NCBI GenBank assembly: GCA_030272155.1
Contig: CP126202.1
Span: forward strand, 2,997,501-3,061,500
Source: Tetradesmus obliquus
Taxonomy: Eukaryota; Chlorophyta; Chlorophyceae; Sphaeropleales; Scenedesmaceae
Length of the DNA stretch: 64,000 nt
Direction of reading: 5' to 3'
In this document: one piece after another, positions 36,194 to 48,152 of the stretch
How the letters are laid out: each line of letters opens with the position of its first letter
How positions within the stretch are numbered: position 1 is the stretch's first letter
Position numbers and translations under genes: made by a program
The notes under the pieces: model-generated
The model's database searches: none
What the model was told of the DNA's origin: nothing
The model's input: only the letters and a program-made list of their open reading frames with translations

Positions 36194-39100
36194 GCATCAG
36201 TAGAAATGAGATCGCAAGTGGTACGTGCATCCAGCGTTTGCAGGTAAGGATGAGACAGCTGCTGCTTACACATGCAACTCACCGACTTATTGACCGAGTA
36301 GGAGTCGTGCAGTACGATATCACACACAGTCCAACATCTACTTTCATCAACACTCTCAGCGCCTCACCTGCAGGCCTCATCCTGCACCATGTCCTCCAGC
36401 TCCACCAGCTTGCCAGTCACCGGCAATCCGAACCTCATCAAACAGTGACAATGAACTGTACCAGACCTGACTACCACAGATAGCCTGCTACGCAACTACA
36501 GTCATACACCTAGCCTGCGTGCATGCACCGAGTGAAATACATATTGCCAACTCCTTTCCTACCTGCATGCCTCATCCTGCACCATGTCCTCCAGCTCCAC
36601 CAGCTTGCCAGTCACTGTGGGCGGGCAGGCCGCGTAGCTGCCAAACGCATGCAGCAGGCAGCGCAGGTTCAGCGGGTGCAGGAACAGCCATTGGCCATCT
36701 GCTGCCTGGTACATATAGAAGTCACCCGACTGGCTGGCTGAATTCATCTGGGAAGTTGTGGGTGAACTTCCTAGTATGGAGCCGGAAGTTCCTGGTGACG
36801 TGCCGAATAGCGCTGTGCTAGTGTCACTAGTGACGCCCAGCCTGCCGCCGGCAGCTGCTGCAGCCGCGTGCCGCCGCGTCAGCGCCTGTGAAGCAGCGAC
36901 AGCAGCAGCAGCTGCAGCGCCAGACTCGGCAGTACCCTCATCCTCATCATCTGCTGCCGCTGCTGCTGCTGGTGAAGCTGATGTGGCCTTGCTGCTGCTG
37001 CTGCTGCCTCCTGCTGCTGCTGCTGGTGAAGCCTGCTGTGCCCCCTCCTCTTCTTCCTCCTCTGAGAATGCATGGTCGAAGAACAGCTCAGGCACAGACT
37101 CCTCTGCTGCTGCAGCTGCCCCTGCTGCTGCCGTCTCCTCCCGCTGCTGCTGCTGCTGCTGCTGCTGGGATGAACCGGCTGGAGCAGCCCTGTGCCCAGC
37201 TGCTGTTGGAGATGACTCCTGCTGCTGCTGTTGCTTCTGGCTGGCGCCTCGTGTAGGTGGTGTAGCTGGCCCCGCAGCAGCAGCCTTTGCAGCAGCGGCA
37301 GCGGCAGCAGCTGCTGCAGGTGTCAGGGCAGGGAACTCCTGCTGCAGCACCTGCTGCACCTGCTGCTGCTGCTCTGCTGCTGCCAGCGCAGCCTTGCTGC
37401 CATCAAGAGCCAATGTAAAAGCATCTCTCACAAGCTGCTCAGCATCTTGCCCTGCTGCCTGTGGATCTTGCTTCAACCACACCGGCCAGCTGCTGCTGCT
37501 GCTGCTGCCAGCCACACCCACTGCTGCTGCTGCTGCTGCCAGGCCTGCTGCATCGGCTCCTGGGATGCAGGCAGCTTGCCCTGGCACCCCTCGCTGCTGC
37601 AGCTGGCTCGCCTGATGCTCAGCAAAGCGGCGCGCGCGGTGTGCCAGTGCATCAGCTGCTGCAAACAACGCAGGAGCCTCAATCTCTGCCTCTAGGCCAC
37701 CTTGCTTCAGAATGCCAGCCAGCTGCTGTCCCAGCTGCTGTGCTGACACCCTCCAGAGGGGCCTGGGGTCACTCAGGGTGGCATATTTGGCAAAGGGGTT
37801 GGCAGACAGCGGCGTGTGCAGCGTCACATCGCTGCTGCTGCTGCCAGCAGTGGCAGATGAAGATGTGCCTCCTGCTGCTCCTGCTGCTGCTGCTGCTGTT
37901 GATGGTGATGGTGAGGCTGGTTTGTGCATTGCACCGCTTGTTCCCCACTTGCTGGGAGTGCCACTGGGAGTGCTGCTGGGGGAACTGCCAGCAGCAGCAG
38001 CAGCAGCACTCGAGCCAGAGGCCTCTGTGGGTCCTGCTGCTGCTGCTGCTGCTGCCACGGGCACTGGGATGATGCTGCCCTTAGGCCTGCACAGCAGCTG
38101 GAAGGTCACTGTGCTGCCAACAGAAGGTGACGTGACTTCACGCACCTGCGGCAGCAGCAGCAGCAGCAGCAGCTGCAGTAAGCAAGGCATATCACATGAA
38201 AGATGCTTGTGCTGAGCCCAGGGTGCCGGTGATAGCCACTGGCTGGTAAGACAGCTGCCAGTGTACGATCAACCTTTCTACGCATCGCTTAATGCTGTGT
38301 GGTTAAAACTTGTTCCAACTCACCGTGACCAGCTACAGCTCCAGCGCAACCACTGGCTGGTAGCACAGCGGGCAGTTCACCACTCCCCTATATAGGAGCC
38401 ATTACAGTTTGTTTGATTCTGGATTGACGCACTCACCGTGACCAGCCGCAGCTCTCGTGCCACCACCGGCTGGTAGCACAGCAAACAGTCTCCTACTAAC
38501 ACATCTCAGATGACAACCAAGACATGCAGCACGCGCTTACCGTGACCAGCCGCAGCTCTCTTGCGACTACCGGCTGGTGGCACAGCGGGCAGGGCGCGCT
38601 GCGCCGCAGCGCCTCACCCCCATGCGTCATGAGGTGCTGCATGATGCTGCCAAAGCTGTACACGTGGCCGCATGGCGTTATTTGCGGGCACAGCGGCGGG
38701 CTTTCGAGGCTGATGGGGCATTGGATTGGTGTTGAGCTTGCCATGTCTACGAGGAGCACATCATCCCACTGTTATGTTGGTCGCGGCGGCGGCGGCAGCG
38801 GCAGCAGCAGCAGCAGCAGCCGCAGGAGAAGGAGGGCTAGGTTAGTCGGGTGTATGCACGCAGGTCGTACTTCTGTGCAGACCAGCAGCTGGGGTGCGAT
38901 AGTGGTGCTGAGTGCTGCACACAGCCACGCATATGCAGCTGGGGCGAAGCGTGCACTGCACACATGCTCTGCTTGCAGTCATGTGCCTGTAATCTCCAGT
39001 GGGACGTGCCTTTACTGCCTGACACCATTCAAAGAGGTATGGCAACAGCTGTGCCCGCTCCAAACCCACTCACGTCGAACATGCGGTCAGCATTGGAGTC

Positions 39101-39928
39101 AAACTGGCGAGTGTCCACCACACCTGCAAGTTCATCAAAAGCAGCACATGACTGTCAGCGACCATGGCCGGTTCTGAACATGCATTGTACCACATGCGTT
39201 GCTCACCTGGAATTGCAGACCAGCACGGCAGTAGTAGCAACACCCACATCACACAAGCCCTATTGCAAGCGCGTTCATTGCACTCCGCCCACCACTGAAG
39301 GCAGCAAAGTATGCTGAGCAGAACCCAAGCACAGCCATGCCACTCACTGGACACCAGGAAGCGGAAGTTAGCTTGCAGGAACTTCTCTTTGTCGTAGCGC
39401 TGGGGGCGGGGCGCAGGGAAGCGGCGACGCCCCGCGCTTGAGCTGCCCATGGCAGCACCGCCACGGCCACCCTGCAGCAATTGGTTGCAAGCAGCATGGC
39501 ACACATGCACAAGGTTGGCATTTATGTGACAGTAGCATACACAGCCCAGCATGCTGGCTGCGGGCTGCTGGCGCAATGTGGGCTTGCAGCAGCAGCCAGC
39601 TGCTGCTTGGCGTGCGTCTTCGGCAGAGGTGCCTGAGCTAGCTAGCTCAGCAGGAGCAACTCTCGACTGCTGCTGCTGCTGCTGCTGCCGTTGCTGCTGC
39701 TACAGACAATCGATGGAACTCACCCGTGTGCCGCGTGCTGTGTCATATTGGAAGTTGAGCAGGTGGTTGGCTGCCACCTGGCGGCCCTTGGTGGCCGAGG
39801 AGGGAGCGGGAGGCCTGGCATAACCACTGCTGCTGCTGCTGCCGCGCTCAGGAGAGCCATCTGCATTCGCCTGCTGCTGCTGCTGCTGCTGCTGCCTCAG
39901 CTGGGTTCTAGGTCCGTGCTGCTGCTGG

Positions 39929-39972
<44 letters not shown>

Positions 39973-40414
39973 CTGAGGTCTGCTGCCCTGGCTGCGGCCG
40001 CCACCCCGCTGCTGCTGCTGGCGTGGCTGGCGAGGCTGCTGCTGCTGGTCCTGTTGCTCCCTGCAAACCAAGCAGCGCAGCACAGTACAAAAGTTGAAAG
40101 ATGCATAGCCACGAAACAAGGATGCAGGTGATTGCCAAGATGCCCACAGCAGCAGGCGTGTGTAGAAGCTGTACGGCCTATCAATGATACACCTGTTTCG
40201 CAGCTCAATGACCTGCGGCCGCAACTACAACAAGTGCAGCATTCGCATGCCGGCGTCTGGTGTGCTGGGCTACTCGTTGGGTGCATCTGCTGCAGCGCTG
40301 AAACCACACGGCTCCGCTAGCTGCGGCAGTTGCTCACCCTGTTGGCCTGTCCTGCAAGGCTCTTGACAGCCCACCCCTGCTGCTGTCTGATCTGCCCCTG
40401 CCCCTGGGGCCCTG
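35067..40414 (-). CDS. RNF10-family RING-like protein (first exon not found)
   Basis: Homologue of RING finger protein 10. Exons (minus), all in phase: 40414-40338, 40060-39724, 39471-39348, 39123-39074, 38768-38541, 38145-36563, 36108-35067. Diagnostic blocks in order: Arg/Gly-rich N-terminus and polyQ; NHLLNFQYD; RYDKEKFLQANFRFLVS; WDDVLLVDM; the RING (CPISLESPPLCPQITPCGHVY...CPLC); FYMYQAADGQWLFLHPLN, with LRCLLHAFGSY; KFLSHLPLHGTFRLGEV; RDKRRKRKIEAARRESRRE; and a C-terminal KKGKKGMVLFATGQRRY. Three of the four zinc-site-I cysteines of the RING are Ser (CPIS, VYS, FGS), while site II (C, H, C, C) is intact. At least 1146 residues, enlarged by Ala/Gly/Ser tracts. The initiator exon should lie between 40415 and the divergent FZR gene. 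Confidence 0.9.
36366..36420 (-). repeat. Copy of the donor end of RNF10 exon 38145-36563
   Basis: Repeats TGKLVELEDMVQDEAC and its acctgca(g/t) donor region about 197 bp downstream of the real exon end; nearly identical. Confidence 0.88.
38225..38500 (-). repeat. Partial copies of the RNF10 RING exon 3' end plus donor
   Basis: Copies of CPLCHQPVVARELRLVT with gtgag donor occur at about 38438-38500 and 38322-38385, plus a shorter fragment at about 38225-38255; the real exon end is 38541. Spacing is about 105-115 bp. Confidence 0.88.
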
Positions 40415-41721
40415 CTGCAGCAGAAAAGAATAGGATTGTGTAAAGCACCAGCCTGGCAGGCACTAGATAGGCTGAGTGTATGTCAATCAAGTCTGAGCCA
40501 AGTGCACAGTTGTAAGTTTGAGGCAAGTGCACAGTTGCATGAGTGGACTTCTGGGCGGGAGAGCGATGGCATGTGACAGGGGTGCCAAGGCTGCGCGCCC
40601 AAGTGCCACACTCAATTAGATGCATCGCGCGTGCCATTGAGTCGCATGGTTGTGTACACTTGCACACTGCATGCAAGACATTGCAATGGAGATCTTAGTG
40701 CGATCAACACGGCCGCACGACAGGCTGATGGTGGTCAATGCATGCCTACCTTTGCGCCTCCCCTGCCTGCATGCTGTTGCTGTTGTTGCTGCTCTCCAGT
40801 GGAACCTACAGGTCCTACGGGCCACAGTGGTTTGAAATAAGCATCAATGGTCCAGATATTCTCTACTAGCACCCAAATCAGGACGATCTGGCCTTACTTG
40901 GCACGAATGTTGGTGCCTCTGCTGACAGGCTGCCATTCTGTCCTGGATTCCTGCTTGCTGCGGTGCTCTGGTTGGTTTCTCCTGATGGGTTTGCTTGTGT
41001 TGCAGATGAGAACATATAAAAGCAAGAGGATCTAGGGGATGAATGCAGCGTTTGCGCTGCTGTATGGCGTAGGAGCACACTGACTTGGAAGCGAGGAGGT
41101 GACAAGGTGGATGTTGTAATGATCCAAGCAACGTACAACGCTGTGCGTGCATAGACGGACGCACAAGAGCATCAAGCTGGTTCAATACTGGGACCTTTGT
41201 AACTGCCACGTCAAAGACCATGGACACGCCAATGCCTTTACAACAAATCAATTGCTGTAATCAAGCTTGTGTCGCAACTCTGCAACAGCGAGAAACGGTG
41301 TAGACCAGTCAATCACCGACAGCTCAGAAACGCGCTTGCTCTTGCTTGCTTTCTACCTTGATTCGTCAAGCTGTTTTGGGTTTAGTTCGTTGCTTGGACA
41401 GGATCCGCGTTCAAACGGTCACCTGAAGCCCCAGCCTGAAGCACGCCCAGCAGGAAAACAGCAGCAGCTTTGTGCAGGCTGCAAACAAGGCAATAGGGGT
41501 CTTTGCCAGTACAAGGAGCACGTGTTAGATATCAGGAAGCTCTTCCGCTTTTCAGGCGTGCCAGCTTTGGTCCTGGGTCAGCAGCTCAGTGCTTCACTGG
41601 GCTGAGGCAGTACGCAGAGATTGTGCTGTGGCATAGCCGGTGCTCAGCCACAGCAGCAGGAGCCTAGCGGCCCAGCAGCACTTGCTGGGCCCGCAGAGGC
41701 TTTGCAGGAAACAGCAACAGC
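40415..41721. other. Divergent region between RNF10 and CDH1/FZR
   Basis: Should contain both promoters, the RNF10 first exon and the FZR 5' UTR. A TATAAA at about 41015 on the + strand is a weak candidate promoter element for FZR. Short frames here carry no recognised motif. Confidence 0.4.
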
Positions 41722-41981
41722 ATGGACCACATGCAGATAGATGGCATTGCTGGGCCAGGCTCAGGCAGCCGCTCAGGAGCAGCAATGGATTCAGGCCATA
41801 GCTTCGGCAGCAGCAGCGGCCAGCTGCCATTCCCAGCAGCCCAGCAGCTGCCAAGTCAAAGCGGCCAGCAGCATATGCAGCAGCAAGGCAGGCAGGCCTG
41901 GCCAGCAGCGCTGTTCAGCAGCGGACTGGGGCAACCTCCGGGCAACAGCAGCAGCAGAGATGCGCCTCCGCATCAGAGGCA

Positions 41982-42028
<47 letters not shown>

Positions 42029-43094
42029 CACAGCTCTCCTTCAGTAGCTTCTCTGCAGGAGACGTAGCAGGGCCCTCAGGAGCAGCAGCAGCTGCAACAG
42101 CAGCAGGAGGAGGCGAGCCTCGCACCCCTGTTGGCTCTCCTATGAAAGGCGCAGGCAGCAGCAGGAGCGGCGCAGCAGCAGCAGCAGCAGCGGGAGGCTT
42201 AGGGAGCCCCAGCTGGTTCTCGCCAAAGTCTAGGGTTAGGTACAGCGATAGATTCATTCCCTCTAGGGCTGCTACTGCCAGGCTAGACTTCAGTGCACTG
42301 GATCGGGAGGTAGTGGCTGACCAAGTGAATAAGAGCGCACAGGAACGCGAGGTGAGCCCGAAGTTTTTGGGGACACAGCAATCAGGCTGGATTTGCAGCT
42401 TTTGAAAGCTGCAGGAGACGGAGAACAAGCAGGAACACCACCAGCTTTTGGCTGATAACATCAGCAGGAATGCTGAGATGTGCGCACGCTTAGGATCTGC
42501 TTCAGAAGCAGCTTGCATTGCAGGCTGTGATGGTCTGCATGGGATGCAGGCGGATATGTAGCTGCAGGAAACATGTTTGCAGCGGAACGATGAGGCAATC
42601 CAAGCCTCACGGGTACAGTTCAGCAAGGAATATGTGCATTCTGTAGTGCGTGCAACTTCAGGAGGGCCGGAGCGTGCGTGTGTTTTGGTCTTCAACAAGC
42701 CAAAACAGTAACTGTGGTACCAGCAACACCTGCAGCAGCAAGCAGCAGGTCCTCAGCAGATCCTTGGAATAGCAGGGACTCACATCGGCAGCTGCATGCT
42801 TCTGTTATAGATGCGCAGAGGTCAAATGCGCACATATAGCAGCAGCAGGAGCAGAAGCAGCAGCAGCAAGATCTTGCAGGATTGTTACAGGCAGCCATGA
42901 CTTGCGGGCTGCAGCCTGACCTGCCTGCGTCAATGCAGCTGCTCGGGTGGCAGCACAATGCACATTGCTGCATGCCCATCTCGACCTCCATCAACACAGC
43001 CCTGCTGGTTGGGGTGGCTAGCGAGCAGCTGCAGTTGATGCACTCTCAGCGGTAGCACCTGGCATCATTCTCTTCGGCCAGTCCTTCTGCAACT

Positions 43095-43132
<38 letters not shown>

Positions 43133-44656
43133 ACTTCTGCAATCGCTAAAGCGGCTGCTGCGCTCGTAGCTGCTGGGCTGCTGCTGCCCAGCCCCATCAT
43201 CATTATCATCATCATCATCATCATCATCAACATTTGCTGGTGCTGCTGCTGCTGCTGCTGCTGCTGCTGCACTTTCCACGGTGCAGGACCTCAACCCAGC
43301 GTACAACATGCTGCTGCGCTCGGAGCTGCTGGGCTGCCACTGCCCCAGCCCCATCAGCCCGGACAAGGCCACGCAGCTGGAGCAGCTGAGGGGCACAGCC
43401 AGCCCGGGCAAGAAGATCCTGTGCTTCAAGTCAGGTGAGGCAGATCTGTGGCAGTGATGGGCTGATATGAGGCAGCTAGCAGCCAGACAAGGCCATGCAG
43501 CTGGAGCAGCTGAGGGGCACAGCCAGCCCGGGCAAGAAGATCCTGTGCTTCAAGTCAGGTGAGGCAAGCGGCTGTGTGCTGCAGCAGCAGGCAGCTAGCT
43601 TAGGCATAGCTGCGTACAGGCCAGCCTGGGTGATCCTGTGGCTCAATGCAGGTGGGAGTTACTAGTGGTTTGCAGCAGATGGCGGACTGCTGAGGCCTGA
43701 CGAGGCGTGTGGGAGTTGTGCAGGGCTATGAAAAAGCGGCAGCTACTGAGCTCGGCTGTGTGCAAGCAACACAAACCTTGCTGTTCCGCAGCTGCAGCGG
43801 CTGTCTGTGCCCCTGGCACCTCTGCAGGGTGCACCCTCACTTGAGGACCTGCTGGCACTGATGCATGTCTGCGGCAGTACATTTACTGATGAAAATCTGC
43901 TGCTGCTCTGTGAATGTATCTGCGCTGTGCGTGTCAGGTGATGCGGCGAGCCCCGTGGCTGGCCCGCCACCGCAGAGCCCCTTCCTGACCTCGCCCGTGG
44001 GTGTGGACAGCATCATGGGGAGTCCCATCATGAGCCCAAGGCGGCCACCTGCGTGTCTGTATCTCACTTACCCCTGCTGCTGCGTTGTTTGGTTGCGCCT
44101 GCTCTTTTGCTTCAGGTGATGCAGCAAGCCCCGTGGCTGGGCCTCCCCCTCAGAGCCCTTTCCTGACCTCGCCCGTGGGCGTGGACAGCATCATGGGAAG
44201 CCCGATAATGAGCCCAAGGCGGCCGCCCCGCAAGATCCCCCGCGCACCTTACAAGGTATGATGTGCGGGAGGTGGAAACACTTTGTGCACGGCTGGGGGC
44301 TGGGAGCTCATCTGGTTTTATGGGGCTGCATCAATGAGGCAGCGCGGGTGGCTGTGCACATGTCATAGCTAGTAAAGCGCTGAACTGCATGCAGCAGGAT
44401 GTGCGCATGCATGGCACACTAACCACACGATTCCATTGTCGAGGAAGATTATGTATACAACCATTGTTTTTGCCTCAGGTGCTGGATGCGCCCGCCCTGG
44501 CTGACGACTTCTACCTCAACCTGGTGGACTGGAGCGCGCAGAACCTGCTGGCGGTGGGGCTGGACTCATGCGTGTACCTGTGGAGCGCACACACCAGCAA
44601 GGTGGGTTGCTAACAGTGTCTGTAATCATCACCATCATCATCATCATCGTCATCAT

Positions 44657-44696
<40 letters not shown>

Positions 44697-44814
44697 CGGC
44701 AGAGGGCGGGGCTGGACTCGTGCGTGTACCTGTGGAGCGCACACACCAGCAAGGTGGGTTGCTAACAGTGTCTGTAATCATCACCATCATCATCATCATC
44801 GTCATCATCATCAT

Positions 44815-44849
<35 letters not shown>

Positions 44850-44940
44850 GCAGCCGGCAGAGGGCGGGGCTGGACTCGTGCGTGTACCTGTGGAGCGCAC
44901 ACACCAGCAAGGTGGACTGCTATATAATGTCTCTGATCAT

Positions 44941-44981
<41 letters not shown>

Positions 44982-46830
44982 GCAGCCGGCAGAGGGTTGA
45001 ATTGGGCCCCTGCGTGTACCTGTGGAGCGCACACACCAGCAAGGCTGCGGTGCTTGTTGAATGTGAAGCATCATCAGCAGCAGTCTATGCACATCACACC
45101 CCTCAATGATGCAGCTTTAGCCCCAGCGTAGGAGCACATTTCTCAAGGCTTGGCGCATGAAACACCACTTGCAGGAAGGCTGTGTTTGGGGTGTGTGACC
45201 CTCAAAAGCATCAGGTACAAAGCACAATTCTGTCTGTGCGGTTGCAGGTGACCAAGCTGTGTGACCTGTCACCCGGCGACAGCGTGTGCAGCGTGTCGTG
45301 GAGCCAGCGGGGCACCTACCTCTCAGTGGGCACCAACAGCGGAGAGGTGCAGGTGAGGCTGCTGTGCAGGCAACATCGCCTCAGGTTGCGCTGCAGGGCC
45401 ATCAGCTGTGCTTATTGTGACGCGTCGTGCCATGGGCGCATGGTGCATGCTTTGGGCCTTGACATGCACTGCGTGACCTGTAGTCTACATGATGTCGGTC
45501 CTGAACCTTGAAGCCAAGCAGCGCAGGCGCCAATCGCGCCCTTCTCAAGTGCCTGGCCCTTCAATGCTTCAGCTGCGGAAATATGTTTCACTGTCCTCCT
45601 GCTGCAATGCGGTTATCATCCACAAAACACAGATCTGGGACGTGGCCAAGCTCAAGCGCACGCGCACCATGGCGGGCCACGGGCAACTGTGCTGTGCCGC
45701 ACTACACCAACGAGCATGCTATGTGTTATCTTTATTGTGCTGCGCGTCAACTGCAGATCTGGGACGTGGCCAAGCTCAAGCGCACGCGCACCATGGCGGG
45801 CCACCGGCAGCGTGTAGGCACGCAGGCCTGGAGCAGCCACGTGCTGGCCTCCGGCAGCAGGGACAAGGCAGTGCTGCTGCGCGACGTGCGGCTGCCTCAG
45901 CCGTATGTGGAGAAGCTGTCAGGCCACAAGAGCGAGGTCTGCGGGCTCAAGGTGGGTTGATGTTATGTGATATTTGTTTTGTTATGCTATGTTGCGTTTG
46001 GGGGTGTGATGTTGTGAAGTCTGCAGGCTCACGGTGGGTGGATGATGTTGAGCTTTGTGGAAGATGTGTTTCATGTAATATAATTGTGTGTTTCTGGGCA
46101 TGCGGCGCATGTGGAAAAGCGGGCGGGGCACAGAAGCGTCTGCAGGCTCGTGGTGTGCTGGCTGCCACATGTTAATGGGCAGTGGGCAGCGTGCTTTTAC
46201 TGAGACACTTCTTCCTTCTCGCACTTTTTCGTTCTTCATGCAGTGGTCTCCCGACGACCGGCAGCTGGCCTCTGGCGGCAATGACAATGCACTGCTGATC
46301 TGGCAGCCCGGCAGCGCGCAGCCGCTGTCAAAGTTCACGGAGCACACCGCAGCAGTCAAGGCCATCGCTTGGTCGCCGCACCAGCATGGGCTGCTGGCCA
46401 GTGGCGGCGGCACGGCTGACCGCTGCATCCGCTTCTGGAACACGAGCACAAACAGCCTGCTGAACTGCGTGGACACAGGCAGCCAGGTGAGCAGCACGGC
46501 TTGCTGAGATATCAGGTAAAGGCATCCAGGTGTGGAGATCAGCACAAACAGCCTGCTGAACTGTCTGGACACAGGCATAAGAACAGGCCAGGTCAGCGGT
46601 GCTAGTGCACTGCAGGTAGGGTTGTTGTAGATGGGTGACGTTGCACATGTTGAGGCTGCAGCTGCAGCAGCGGCAGCGGAAGCTGTGCTCTACTCGCGCC
46701 ATGCCTAAGCGTGCGACCGCTGCGCACTGCCAGGTGTGTTGCAGTTGCCGGCTGCTGAGGTCAACAAAGTGCTGCAGCGTGAATATGCAACACCTGGTCG
46801 TTCTTTGATGGCTTTGATTTGCCTCCGCTG

Positions 46831-46873
<43 letters not shown>

Positions 46874-47739
46874 CAGGTGTGCAACCTGGCGTGGTCCAAG
46901 AACGTGAACGAGCTGGTGTCTGCGCACGGCTACAGCCAGAACCAGATCATCGTGTGGAAGTACCCCAGCATGGCCAAGCTGGCCACACTCACAGGCCACA
47001 GCTACAGGTGAGGACAAGTCGTGCTTGAAGATGCTTTTGTGTTGTGTTGTGTAGCTTGCTGTGTAGTTGTCTGCTGTGCTGCCCGATGGGGTGTGTGGAG
47101 GTACCCCAGCAAGGCCAAGCTGGCCACATTCACAGGGCACAGCTACAGGTGTGAAAGCCCTACTGCAAAATGATCGCACTCGTTGCTTGCTATGCTGAGT
47201 ACGCGGCTGTGTAGTTGCATGACTGTGCTGTTTGTTTTGTGCATTTGCTGAGTTCCTGCTGGCTTGAAGTCTGTCAAATCGACATCACCAAGCTTGCCTG
47301 ATGCTGCCTGGCTGCAGGGTGCTGCACCTTGCCGTGGCGCCTGATGGCACCACCATCGCCACCGGCGCGGGCGATGAGGCACTGCGCTTCATACATGCGG
47401 ATCCATGGACTTATTGTTTGCAAGGTATCTGCACTGCTGTCTGCAGGGTGCTGTACCTGGCCGTGGCCCCTGATGGCGTCACCATCGTCACCGGCGCGGG
47501 TGATGAGACGCTTCATACTCATATACTGAACATGCATGAGCTCACTGTTTGCAATGTGTCTGCGCTGTCGTTGCAGGGTGTTGTACCTGGCTGTTGCGCC
47601 CGACGGTACAACCATTGTGACCGGCGCGGGCGATGAGACGCTGCGCTTCTGGAGCGTGTTCCCGGGGGCACGCGCCAGCGGAGGCGGCAGCGCCTCGGAC
47701 GCAGCAGGCAGCAGCATGATGCGCACGCTGATCAGGTAG
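41722..47739 (+). CDS. FZR1: APC/C activator CDH1/FZR (CCS52) with WD40 propeller
   Basis: Recruits substrates to the anaphase-promoting complex in M exit/G1 and in endoreduplication. Nine exons, all in phase: 41722-42351, 43287-43434, 44116-44255, 44479-44601, 45248-45352, 45757-45951, 46244-46486, 46877-47007, 47577-47739; the sum is 1878 nt, 625 aa. Hallmarks: C-box [46 protein letters not shown]40 blades ([56 protein letters not shown]), [11 protein letters not shown] with [11 protein letters not shown], and the C-terminal Ile-Arg tail (MMRTLIR) that docks on APC3. The N-terminal 150 residues are Gln/Ser/Ala-rich. At least six of the nine exons have partial duplicate ends in the introns. 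Confidence 0.96.
43160..43200 (+). repeat. Decayed copy of the [11 protein letters not shown] coding segment in intron 1
   Basis: ctgctgcgctcgtagctgctg plus the cagccccatca tail mirrors the second exon (43318-43355) but carries a TAG in place of GAG. It is flanked by CAT and CTG runs. Confidence 0.75.
43482..43562 (+). repeat. Copy of FZR exon 2 3' end plus donor
   Basis: [18 protein letters not shown] and LCFKSG/gtgagg repeated almost exactly about 127 bp after the real end at 43434. Confidence 0.93.
43938..44050 (+). repeat. Copy of FZR exon 3 acceptor end
   Basis: Acceptor gtgtcag and [16 protein letters not shown] through [11 protein letters not shown] recur 178 bp upstream of the real exon 44116-44255. 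Differences are nearly all synonymous, but this copy lacks the final [10 protein letters not shown] and a donor. Confidence 0.93.
44602..45045 (+). repeat. Three copies of FZR blade-1 exon 3' end plus donor, with (CAT)n(CAG)n linkers
   Basis: The [15 protein letters not shown] coding end with gtggg/gtgga donor recurs at about 44705-44753, 44862-44911 and 44996-45043 (real end 44601), period about 150 bp. Each unit includes a CAT-run, then a CAG-run. Confidence 0.93.
45633..45690 (+). repeat. Copy of FZR exon 6 acceptor end
   Basis: acag plus [17 protein letters not shown], identical at nearly all bases to the start of real exon 45757-45951, 124 bp upstream. Confidence 0.92.
46535..46595 (+). 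repeat. Copy of FZR exon 7 3' end
   Basis: [16 protein letters not shown] coding bases (one nonsynonymous change) about 80 bp past the real exon end at 46486; the donor-like gtcagc is weak. Confidence 0.8.
47097..47155 (+). repeat. Copy of FZR exon 8 3' end plus donor
   Basis: [23 protein letters not shown] segment followed by gtgtga, about 142 bp beyond the real end at 47007. Confidence 0.88.
47318..47520 (+). repeat. Two copies of the FZR last exon acceptor end
   Basis: Acceptor ctgcag plus [21 protein letters not shown] sequence at 47318-47390 and 47447-47515, before the complete last exon at 47577. The first two are 129 bp apart (in frame with each other, no stop between); the second and third are 130 bp apart. 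Confidence 0.93.
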
Positions 47740-48147
47740 CAGCTGCTGCGGTGCTGTTTGCGCGCTGTGCAGCATGCTATGCGGCAGCAGGGAGAGCCGT
47801 GATGCGCTCTGCGGCAGCTGTACCGTTTTTTCTTGTGCACCTGCAGTGCCTTGCTGTGGTGTTGTTAGGGCTGGCGCTACACCACGGGGCAGGCATGATG
47901 CTTATAACTTTAGTGGTTGCAGCGGTAATGCTAGCAAGCTTTTGGTGCAGCATGCAGCAGCTTGGGGTTTTTGACGCTGGTTTTGAGCCATACCAGCCTT
48001 GCATCCGGTCATTGTGGCAATGCTGGCTGTGTATGTGCAGCTTCCACGCTGCAAAACACAACACATTATGTGCACGATGCTGGGGCAGTTTTCTACGGTG
48101 CTGTGTTGGGTGGTGTACATGGGGTGCAGCACCCGCAGCCGAGAGTG

Positions 48148-48152
48148 TGTAA
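48148..48152 (+). terminator. Candidate TGTAA poly(A) signal of FZR
   Basis: TGTAA 409 bp past the FZR stop codon; motif and position only. Confidence 0.4.

Noticed and set aside
36758..37615. 285-codon + strand frame
   Set aside because: Antisense shadow of the RNF10 exon 38145-36563; Ala/Ser/Cys runs come from reading CTG tracts on the other strand.
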